From assembly GCA_027596945.1 (NCBI GenBank), contig JADGJH010000147.1, forward strand, positions 2,657 through 28,021: DNA of 25,365 bases, written 5' to 3'. Shown here piece after piece: positions 10,454 through 19,900 of the stretch. The DNA comes from Physocladia obscura (Eukaryota; Chytridiomycota; Chytridiomycetes; Chytridiales; Chytriomycetaceae). Each line of letters opens with the position of its first letter. The stretch's first letter is position 1. The notes beneath the pieces were generated by a model that saw only the letters and a list, made by a program, of their open reading frames with translations, made no database searches and had not been told where the DNA came from. The position numbers and the translations under genes were made by a program.

Positions 10454-11711
10454 TTATTTTCTATTTACCAACTTTAACTCTTCAACTTTCTAAGATTTAA
10501 ATTCAAATGAGAAATTAATTTCTAAAACAGAAAAGAGAAACCTGTTCAAAAGACTTCAACTCCTGTTCGTACAAAGAAATCTTTTCATCTACTCTTCCGA
10601 TTTGCTGCTGAAGAGACTTCATTGTATCCTTCAATTGCTCCTTCTCCTACTTGCAAAATAAATTATTTTTTGAGAAATTTTAGTAGATTTTTAAAAAAAA
10701 ATACTCAACAATTGGATCACAATCAGACAAATCGTCATTTTCATCATCTCGAGTAAGTTTTTGAAATTCATCATTCTTGTATTTTCGACCCAGTTCTGAT
10801 TGAAATGACAGTAGCTTTACCAAAACTTACACAAGCTTTTCTTTGATACCTTTAAAAATAGTATCATCTCCTCCTTTGGTTGCAAACCAATCGTTGATAA
10901 ACACTCTTTTTCCTTTGAATTTAAAATTCATTTTTTGGTTCTCATCTGTCCAAATCAAAATGCTTGGTTGTCAAAAATGCTTTTACAAATACAAAACAAA
11001 CCGCGAATTTCTGCCAATTCTTTTAAGAACAGAGAGCTCAAATGTTGTATGAATAAAACATCGTACCTTTCGTGCTGTTGCTTTAACCTTCATTGTATTT
11101 TAATAATTTGCTTGAAAATTTCCAATTGAAACTTTACCGTTCGTTTACCACAGATACAGCTTTTAGCTGATAGGAGAGACTTGTTACTTTTGACAATTCA
11201 TTTTGAAGCATTTCAGGAGTTCCAGTCTCGCATATTAGCTTTTGAATCTTGCTGCATAAATACTCTTTTTCATCTATATGGTTTGAGGCGCTGCGTATAA
11301 TTAAGTCGTATTCGCGCTTAATTTCTGCCACCAGAATTTGATACGTTGTAAGCCGTGAAATTACAAGATTAAAAACTTTATCCAATAGCTGTATTCGTGC
11401 TGCGTGGCTATGTTTTCTTGCCTACAATCAAAGTGATATTTATGAAAAGAGTTAAAAACAGGAAAGAGAAAAAAAAAGCAACAAATAAATTAAAAAACCT
11501 CAAAAATTCTGTTTCGTAAGTCGGCTATAAAAGCAATGTTATTATTGTTTTTTGAATCGATATCTTGACTTATGTCAAGTTTGTTTGCGAGGTCTCGGGA
11601 AAAAAGTTTTGGTAAATTGAAAAATCTTGTTGCACGTTTTCGATTGCAATGAAGAAAATCAACTTCATTGGTAAGTTCAATGCGACAGTTGGCATTCAAT
11701 TTTCGCTGCAT
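10454..11711 (-). CDS. Coiled-coil protein with a TSNAXIP1-N-like segment (probable ciliary protein)
   Basis: Seven exons in gene order: 11499-11711, 11138-11421, 11067-11087, 10850-10962, 10710-10795, 10542-10646, 10454-10489; all phases close to give 285 residues. The segment RIQLLDKVFNL...TTYQILVAEIKREYDLII (about 78-111) resembles the N-terminal domain of translin-associated factor X-interacting protein 1, whose family signature is a TYKPLLxxIKNEYE-type motif. The remainder is helical and charged, with an acidic patch (TRDDENDDLSDCDP) and a C-terminal coiled coil (KSLQQQIGRVDEKISLYEQE). It starts 35 bp downstream of the RAD54 stop and ends about 105 bp before the IFT122 start, all on the same strand. 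Members of this family are mostly linked to cilia and sperm, consistent with its neighbour. The exon chain is supported by phase and coil continuity, but the family call rests on a short stretch. Confidence 0.72.
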
Positions 11712-11746
11712 ATATTAACTAGAAAAAATTTTTTTTGAAGGGATTT

Positions 11747-14700
11747 TCACAGTGGAGCTGAACACTCGTTCTCAAACACAAATGAAACAACTCCTGTTTT
11801 TCCAACCGCATCCTTCAATATTGAGTCATTCATTTTATGCATATCCTCAACGCTAAGATGGTTCCAGGCACTTGTATCGCAGGCAGTTGCTCCAGCACTC
11901 ATTTTCCCCGGCTTTGTGACTTGCCGACCACGAATACATCGCTTGCATTTAAACGTATCGTGTGTGTCACAAGCTGTAGTTTCATTCAAGATAAATAGTT
12001 TTCGAAGTTCATCTCTGCTGAAATGACGTTCTCCTTCTTCGTCTCCTGCATCGATTACACTATTGCTCAGTGCTTGTTTATGTGCTTGGCGTTGAAAAAT
12101 TTTCTCTTCGATCGAACCTACAGCAATTTTCAAATTAAAATTTTGCCTTTTCTTATTTATTTTTTTTTACGCTACCCGTTGCAATGAATCGATAAATATA
12201 ACATGTTTTTTTTTGGCCATCTGTATAATCACGTTTAACAAAACTATAAATCTGGAAAAAAAAAAAGTATAATACCTCGCCAAACGCGAGCTAATGCCTG
12301 GGCATCGTTGGCAGGGTTCCAATCGGGATCGAACAAAACAAGACGATTGGCTCCAACCTATATTTGACAAGTTAAACAAAAAACACACACAAAGCAATAA
12401 ACAACTGCATTGGGATATACAAACCAAATTAATTCCACATCCACCAGCTTTGCTACTAAGTAAAAATACAAATTTCGTTCCAAGCGGATCATTGAATTGG
12501 TCCACAAGTTTTTGTCGTTTCGGTATTGTCATTGTTCCGTCAAGCCGAAGGACACCCCATTGATTGGCTTGACACATTTTTTCAAACAGATCAAGAGTTT
12601 GGGTATAATTGCTGATGAGCACAATTTTTTCAGAAGCCGCTCTAAAAAAAAAAAGTTAAAAAATTTTTTAAAAAGTTGATTAAAATAAGCTAACAAACTT
12701 TATCTTTCCAAGCATGTTGTGCAAAAGCAGCATTTTGCCAGCAAATTGTGGTTGACAACTATTTGGGTCGAATCCAGATGGAAATACACCTTTACCAAAG
12801 AAATCAAATCCAAGTGCAGGATGGTTGCATAATTTCTTCAAAAGAGTAATTGCTTTCAGCGGTTGCGAACCCACTCCGTTTAATAGTTTCTTTGTTTCCG
12901 GAGATGAACAAAATGATTTGTAAAGCTCAAGTTGCAACGGAGAAAGTTTGCAAAAGACAACGTGCTCGAACTTGACTGGGACTGGCATATTTGGAATAAA
13001 ATTAGCAGATCTTCACATATATGAAAATTTCGGCGTACGGAATTTGGTAAGCAATTCAGCAGTTCTTCGAATGATGAATTTATTGGCAATAGTGAGAAGC
13101 TCCTTCAATTTTTCATCGCCTTTCTGTCTATCAAGTTCAGAAGCTTCTGAGTCACGACCTCGCTGAATTGGATTTTCGAAATTTTTTCGAAAATCTTGCT
13201 CCGTTCCGAGAATATTGGGAATGGCAAATGAGAGTAAACTATAATATTCTGTTGAAGAAAATAAATTGATTTGTTGAAAATCTAAGGAAAGTGGAAAACA
13301 CACCGACAAGATCGTTCTGAAATCAAAAAGTTAAACATTCAGACGAAAAAAAAAAAAAAAAAAGGTTATGTTAAAACAAAAACAGAAATGCAAGANNNNN
13401 NNNNNTATTAAAATTATTTGTTTTGTTTTATTTCTTTTTAACTTTTTACACCCCCCGCCATTTTCTTTCTTTATTCTTCTATTTTCACCTTCTGTTTAAA
13501 AAAAAAAAAAAAAAACAGGTTCTGTTAAAACCTGAACAGGAGTGCCAGTCAATATAACTCTTCGCTTTGCATTCAATCCGTTCAACGATGTGTAGGTTTG
13601 CGAGTCGGCATTTTTTAGTCTGTGACCTTCATCGCAAAGTAGTAACCCAATCTCAGTTCGAGAAAGAAGGTCAGAGTATCCACGCAACGATTCGTAGGAA
13701 ATAATTAAAACTGTCCAAAAATTTTAGCAAAAATTACTTTAATTACCAAAATATTATTTTGATGTGATTACCAGGCCTTATAATACTTCGTCCTTTGGCA
13801 GAAACAAATTGTTCCAAATCTTTGGATGATTGCTCGCGTCCCCCCTTGTGATCACAAGCTAACGAGTTTATTCTGCTTGGACCCAACCATTTTGTCAATT
13901 CATTACTCCAGTTTTTCACCAAACTTGAAGGGCAAACAATAATCGCCTGTAATTTGTTTAAATTTTTAAGTTTAGTTAAAGGACGTTTATCGCCAAAAAT
14001 TATAAACCTTTTCAATTGTTGGCTTTCCAGGTTCAGGAGATTGCCGCAGCAAAGTCCACAAGACGGTAATACATTGCAAAGTTTTTCCAAGACCCTTTGA
14101 ACTTCAACATTTAGTTTTGCATAAAATGTAAACAAAAAAAAAAAAAAGAAACTATATACCATTTCATCAGCCATTATACATCCGAATGCATTTTCTTGCT
14201 TCCGTCCCGTTAGACAATCAAACAAAAACTGCACGCCCTCAACTTGATGCTTTCGCAAAACTTTCGCCAGAACAGGATCAACAACTACGGGAATCTCTTG
14301 AACAGGAGCAGACTGGCCAATCACAGATGATTTTGTTCTTTCAAACAGCTCAACCTGACAGAAATATGTTACTTCAAAATATAGTGGTGGCAAAAAGAAT
14401 ATGTCCGTACCTGTGACAGAATTTTGGGTGCAAATAAAACGAGAGCATCATCGGCCTCGGGATCATGTGCAGGCCCCATGAATTTAGTAGCCACCAATCG
14501 ATTACCCAATATGGTGCCCTGCTTAAAACCATTTCCAACGAAACGTTCGCCGGTTGATTTGACGGTGAGCGGCTTGAATTTCATTGGAGCAATTGCGGAC
14601 AGCGGCATAGAAAGACGAGTTATCAAAAGCTTCGGGTTTGGCAGCGGGCGCAAACCCAGCGGATAATTGCCGGCAAGCACAATAGTAGTAGTATTGAGCG

Positions 14701-14869
14701 GCGCGGAGTTTGGCCGTCCGTTGGCGTTGTTCCTGCTTAACGTGTGAAGGGCTTTGCTGTTGTTGCTGCTCAACTTTGCTTTCTTTGGCGGACTTTCGAA
14801 TTCGCAATCCGAGCTATTTTCGCGGTCGGACACGCCGGCATCATCATCGTTATCTTCGTAATCGCTCAT
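11747..14869 (-). CDS. RAD54: RAD54 recombination/repair translocase (SNF2 family), complete
   Basis: Swi2/Snf2 DNA translocase that works with RAD51 in homology search, strand exchange and heteroduplex processing. Twelve exons in gene order: 14411-14869, 14160-14354, 14008-14094, 13772-13946, 13532-13710, 13304-13316, 13039-13248, 12699-12981, 12425-12641, 12276-12357, 12176-12220, 11747-12117, giving 771 residues (human protein about 750). Motifs seen: [15 protein letters not shown]; motif I GLGKT split across exons 2-3 (about 219-223); [10 protein letters not shown]; motif [10 protein letters not shown] (about 332-339); [43 protein letters not shown]; and ARVWRDGQKK. The C-terminal region has CxxC-type residues (CKRC). 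The ATG at 14869 gives an acidic N-terminus ([10 protein letters not shown]). Exon 6 is only 13 nt, and the intron before it contains the assembly gap; no coding sequence is lost there. Confidence 0.97.
13339..13531. repeat. Assembly gap (10 N) flanked by A-runs and a near-duplicated segment, inside a RAD54 intron
   Basis: The Ns at about 13396-13405 sit between two similar blocks. Each is an A run of about 17-18 followed by ggtt[a/c]tgttaaaac and a degenerate aacag tail (about 13340-13380 and 13499-13540). The right block overlaps the 3' end of RAD54 exon 5; the left block is noncoding. The similarity suggests the assembler placed two partial versions of one locus around the gap, or a local tandem duplication. 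Confidence 0.8.
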
Positions 14870-15143
14870 CAACGTTCGTTGTTTGGTTTGTTTTGTTTCA
14901 AATTATTTTGTGGTCAAGTTTTCCAGTCCAACTCATCAAATTAGCCGAACACTTTCTCATCCGATATATGTTTTTTGAATATATTGCAAAAACATTTGAT
15001 CTATAATTCACCCCATAACACAACCTTACGCGTAAAACTGGTTGCGTGTGTGTTTGTGTGGTTCTGTTGGTTCTGTGTTGTCAAAAACTCTGCTTGGCTG
15101 AAGAAAAAACAAGAATTAACAAAACAAACCAAAAACCAACCGA
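14870..15143. promoter_or_regulatory. Shared intergenic region between divergent RAD54 and a short unknown gene
   Basis: 274 bp lie between the two opposing start codons. It must carry promoter elements for RAD54, but I recognise no TATA box or specific operator. Confidence 0.4.
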
Positions 15144-15543
15144 ATGAACGGCATTGCAAACGACGCAAACGACACTGTCGCAGTTCAATCAACTATCCAA
15201 CCACAAGTCGAGCAACTTCCTGCGCGTTCTCTGCCAGCCAAGCACCCTTTCTTCAAGCAACAGGGCCTGGGTCCAAAAGGGTATTTTATTCTTCCTCTAA
15301 CTACACCGTACTTTAACTTTCACTCATGACAACTAGTTCTATTTCGAGTCCAACCGACCAAATAATGTCACCGGCAACTCAAAAAATCGAGGCGAAGAGA
15401 AAGCACCTCATGATGAAGTATAACATTTACTTACTTTGATTTTACCAACTGGCTCACTGGCCTTTTCCCTTTCCATCAGCATCAAACCAAAGTTTCTGGG
15501 AGATAAGCTAAAGGACTCATCGAATGACGGAGATGCTGCTTGA
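15144..15543 (+). CDS. Short hypothetical protein, three exons
   Basis: Exons 15144-15280, 15337-15417 and 15480-15543 join in phase to 93 residues, starting MNGIANDANDTVAVQ. All introns are GT-AG and 56-62 bp, like those of proven neighbours. The product is hydrophilic, rich in Gln, Pro, Ser and Lys, with a central basic SPATQKIEAKRKHLM stretch and an acidic end (DSSNDGDAA). It looks largely disordered and has no signal peptide or membrane span. I do not recognise a family. An endosulfine-like small phosphoprotein was considered, but the hallmark FDSGDY motif is absent. It is divergent from RAD54 and convergent with the carrier gene, with about 100 bp between stops. Support is splice consistency only. 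Confidence 0.5.
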
Positions 15544-15643
15544 CGCGTTTCTCGCCCACTATGCTTTCGTTTTTTGTTTTTCTTTTCACCAAAAAGTTTA
15601 TCAGAATACACACACAATACACACATGCTTTATTTCACGTCTT

Positions 15644-16956
15644 CTACAAGAAATTCTTTCTCATAAAAGTTGTGACAACATCGAACGTAACAAGCAAGAT
15701 TCCTCCACCTGGTCCTAGTCTTAGCACTTTCGGAACGAATCTTTCAGACATTTTTTTTAGTGTTAATGTTTTTGAATTCAAAAATACATTGATTACCCTT
15801 TATAAAGAGCCGCAAATCCTTCTTCACGAGCGATAGTAGCAACTGCTGGGAAAGACCAGTTGTACCTGCGATTTCCATCATTATTGCGAAATCAATTGAA
15901 CAATCTTTAAAAAAAATCTATACGAACTTGAACGGAGCAGAAATTTGGCCTTGAACACGAGATTTGACAACATCAAATGGAGTCTGAAATTCGAGATCAG
16001 TGAGATCAGAAAAGAAGATGTGCAAGCAAGGACTTAAAATTTTACATTCAAAATTGTTCCCACAGTTCCTCCAATAGAGCCGGCAACAAAGTTGTTAGCC
16101 ATTTTTCCTTCTTTGCTCTCAGACTTTGGAAGAACAGAGCGTACGTACCTGAAAAAACGCGCAAAGCATTTGCCACGGAAATCAGCACATGGAATCATCA
16201 AGAGAATTTTTTTCTTTTCACTTAACTGAATACATCCGAAGTATCCAGCATTCCAAAAGATGTGACGTAGAGCTGTGGCCTCAACACCCCTCCAGAAACC
16301 AGTAAATCCTTCAGTAGCCCAAATCTTTTGAACGCAATCACCTGTGGATTTGTATAGACCCGCCTTCGATATATTAATAATAATACAAAATCAGTCCATC
16401 AAATAAATCACAGCAAATGAAGAGCGAAATCGGTGATAATAAAAAATTAAAATGTTATAAAAAAACCGAAAAGGAAACATCACCTACATTTCGTTTATCT
16501 TGAAGACGGATCTTGATCAGATCAGGCGACACAACGACGAAACTCTCTGTGAGACCAGCAGCCATGCCAGTTAAGATAGAAAGTTGCTGCGGATTAGAAA
16601 CGAATGGTTTGAACAACTTAGTGTATTCTTCGTTGGCTGTGAACTTGATTGCTCTTTTTGGTGCTTCGACCATGATTGGTGGCAAGATTCCGCGATAAAG
16701 CGCACCGAATCCTTCCTGTCGGATAATCTTTGTGAACGCATCGCCGAGGCTTTTGTAAGCGTTTTCGGAACCGGAAACCTGTAGTTGGAAACGCGTCTTC
16801 ACGACATCCAACGGATAGCATACAAGAATCTCTGTGATTCCGGCTATCGCACCGGCTGTGACATTCATCCAAAGTGGTAGTGGTTTCTCTACAATTATTG
16901 ATTAAGAGTGCTTAGAGTCCCTCTCCGTTTCCATGATTCTGTTGCTCACCTGCCAT
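15644..16956 (-). CDS. ODC1: Mitochondrial 2-oxodicarboxylate carrier (SLC25 family)
   Basis: Inner-membrane carrier that exchanges 2-oxoadipate and 2-oxoglutarate, linking lysine metabolism to the matrix. Seven exons in gene order: 16950-16956, 16488-16888, 16227-16363, 16046-16148, 15929-15984, 15797-15865, 15644-15740, giving 289 residues, typical of the SLC25 fold. The three repeats carry the carrier signatures YPLDVVKTRFQ, SPDLIKIRLQ and TPFDVVKSRVQ; the second has Ser where Pro is usual. Family-specific stretches are GAIAGITEILVCYPLD, EAPKRAIKFTANE, LRHIFWNAGYFGCIQ and PKVLRLGPGGGILL. The first exon is only 7 nt (MA + 1 nt). The last residues are MRKNFL. It is divergent from the gene at 16997 with only 40 bp between start codons. 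Confidence 0.95.
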
Positions 16957-16996
16957 TTCTATTGAGAATTTTTTTGTTATCTAAAAAGTAACTGTC
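16957..16996. promoter_or_regulatory. Very short divergent intergenic region (40 bp)
   Basis: Only 40 bp separate the carrier's ATG (reverse strand) from the ATG at 16997. Any shared promoter must extend into transcribed sequence, such as the carrier's first intron (16889-16949). No motif is recognised. Confidence 0.4.
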
Positions 16997-19900
16997 ATGA
17001 GTTTTCTCCCAAACATTTCCGAAATTGAATTAGTCAACAGACTGAAGCTGGCAATTGTTGGAGATGATGGAAAATACTCTCTAGATGAAGGTAATATTCT
17101 TTTCACAAAGTTTAACGGTTTTGTTCAGCTGATAAAAAAAACCAGTCATTATTCCTTTGGTGAATGTAAGGGCATCACTTTTTTATGAAGATATATATAA
17201 ATAGCATTCAATTAAATAGCAATTCAACCTATTTTGAATCCTGTATCTACAGATTCTGTTCAAATTGTTTACATGGAGAACATTCATAATTTTATTCACA
17301 ACATATTCAGCAGATCACAGAAAATCTGCTAATTTCAGAAAGTTTGAGAAATCAGAAAACAAAATTTCAAAAGATTTATGTACTACAGTATACATGGATA
17401 TACTAGCCTCTGCCATTCTCATCCAATCAAACATAATTCACAATTCCAGAACATATGGAACACTTTTGGCGTCCAGACCCACTTCTCTGATAGATTATTT
17501 GGATAATGCTGGTAGGAGACAATGTCAATAAAACAGCAGAATGACTTTATGTTGATGACATGTTGGTGTACCAGGCATGAAAATATTAAACAAATTTTGG
17601 AGTGATCTGAAACCCATTTGCACAAGAAAGTGAAAGAAAATGAATTGCAGGGGCACAAGTTCTTGTTGTAATGCATGTTTATTGTTGGCATACTGATCTG
17701 TTGATTGAAAGCACTGGAACAGCATGTCTAAACATTGATGGAAATTTGTAATGACTGGTATTTGGAAGAGCTTGTTGAGGAAGTGTTTTCAGCTTCAGGA
17801 CAGCAAGAAAGTACATCCACATTGCATTGCCTCAAAAAACTTGGGTTCAATCATAAGCAAGTAATTTAAATTCAATCAAGGACCAAAAAAAACAACATTA
17901 TTCTTATTTATTAGTTCTCTGTTGCTGCATTAGAAATTTAGTACTTATAAGTTTCCACAATGATAGGATCTTCTGCTTTGAATTGAATTTGAGTTGCTGA
18001 CTTCACAAGAGTTGTCAATAATGAAGCCTCAAAAAGATTTGACTCTCTGCATCCAGACATGTTGAATCCTGCAAAGGCAGATTCACTTGAACTAGTGGAA
18101 TTGGCACAGTAAAGTATAATTTAGCTTTAGAATCTTATTATTTATTTCCAAGAATAGAACAACAATTTAATATGCCCAATTCTGTGCCTCAAATTAAAAA
18201 CTTTTTTTGTGCCTCTTTTCTAATGCCTCAATATTGATTAAAAACCAGTTTCTTAGCAAAAGAAAAATGTTCAAATATAAAGAGACAAAGTTAGAACATT
18301 TAATCCCTATTCTTGAATTTGACTGTGGACAAAAATAACTTTCTTTCACAGTTATCTAATAAATAATATTTCTATTTCCAATTCTATTAAATATTATTTA
18401 ACATTTATTCAGCTTGTATAACACATTTTATTCTTAAATCTAACAAGACACCATATGGTAAGTAATTTATTTGGAAGAATTGAAAGAAGCTTAGCTTTTT
18501 TGAGCATAGGAATCAATTTATCATTTTTTCCAGCAATGGCAACTCCAGTCAATTGCTGTGATTTGCTAGTTTGCTTGTTGGTCTTTCATAAATGGACTGA
18601 TTTGTCATCACAGTTGAAGTGGTCAAAGGCCTTGAAATTTGAGTAGATGATGATTATGATGACACTGTTGATTTTAATCCTGGATTGTAAAATGGATGAC
18701 ATCAACTCCAGATGTTTTCACAATCTGATTTTTATGTGATTACCATCTCAAAAAAATTTGGCTTACCAATTGTTGAATCCAAGATGCTTTTATTGCCACT
18801 GTCAAATTCAAATGACATAGTTTGCCATCAAAAAGTCAGTATACACAATCAATCATTTGGATTCAATGCACACTTGTATTTTTTTCCAGCTTGTTTTCAC
18901 ATTAAACAACTGAACTTTTGTCAAAAACAAATCCAGCTTTGCAAATGATGTTAGTAATTTTTCATTTGGTAAAGCATTGGCTTTTTTTGAAATTAAATTG
19001 AATTTGAAAGAAAAGAAAAAGCCTGTTTTATTATGCAAAAATCAAGGAGTTAGTGCCATAAATATTTCTTGTTTTTCATATTGCTGCTGTTTCTTATTTA
19101 CTAACACTTTTCAAGTGATCCAAATTTTGAATGGTCAGTTTTCATTGCAGCTGCAAGGTCATCAAGTAATGCCTGGTTCATTGGCCATAACCAGTCCATC
19201 AGCTTAAAGTCAGATCCTCAGCTTTAAGCTGGTCCATCAACTCAAACCTGTTCCCTCAGTCCAAAGCTGGTAAGCCAGGGAGAGTCACTAAAATGATCAA
19301 AAATGCAATGCTTAATGTCAATGTACAATCAAGTGAAATTTGCCAAACTAATACTGCCACAAAAGCAGTCACTGACCTGCTGGAATCTTTAAGCTCAAAA
19401 TCTTGCACTAAGAAAGTAGGTGTAAAACCTGAATTATGTGTTCAGAAAGACAAGCTATATAGCTTCCCTGAACTGCAATCCCAACAGCAAGCAGCACTTA
19501 ATGAACAGACTGCAAAGTGTAGGTCTGTAAATGAACATAAAGAAGCCAAAGCAAACATGGATCAACAAGGAGAATGCACAAGCCAAAAAGGTTGTGATTA
19601 ATTGCAATGGTGTTATTAATAACCTTTCCTGTTCAAAAACTTGGAGCCATAGCACAACATGGTTTGTCTGTCTGAAATGTTCAACTTTTCAACTCTGTTT
19701 TGGATGTGAAGCTTATTACAAAAGTCTAAAGGATGATCATATAGTTGTTTGCTTGTGATACAGTATAAATTTGATGTTTATGAAGAATTGTGTTAATATA
19801 TTTTCTTCACTTCTTGTATTATCATTTATTGAATAAAATTAAAGTTGCTTTATGATTTTTGATGCTGTAGTGCTGTTTGTTGGTTGCATGCATTACGTGA

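Noticed and set aside
12167..12622. 151-codon minus-strand frame as an independent gene
   Set aside because: It is RAD54 exon 9 read through introns; splicing restores the GINLVGANRL and RVWRDGQKK motifs.
15144..15543. Endosulfine/ARPP-19 (Igo1) homologue
   Set aside because: The defining FDSGDY motif is absent in the spliced product; the resemblance was only in size and disorder.
17091..17188. Single-exon 63-residue protein starting at 16997
   Set aside because: It reads through a GTAATA donor. The downstream residues lose coding character and a better in-phase exon exists at 20725.
17378..17442. Assigning the element to Tc1/mariner because of TA and CAGT near the left repeat
   Set aside because: The right repeat has TG/TAGT at that point and no clean TA duplication could be defined.
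19531..19758. Naming the element a KDZ (Kyakuja/Dileera/Zisupton) transposon from its Cys-rich segment
   Set aside because: The Cys spacing is only loosely similar, the position in the element is wrong for a CxC module, and no KDZ catalytic block is visible.
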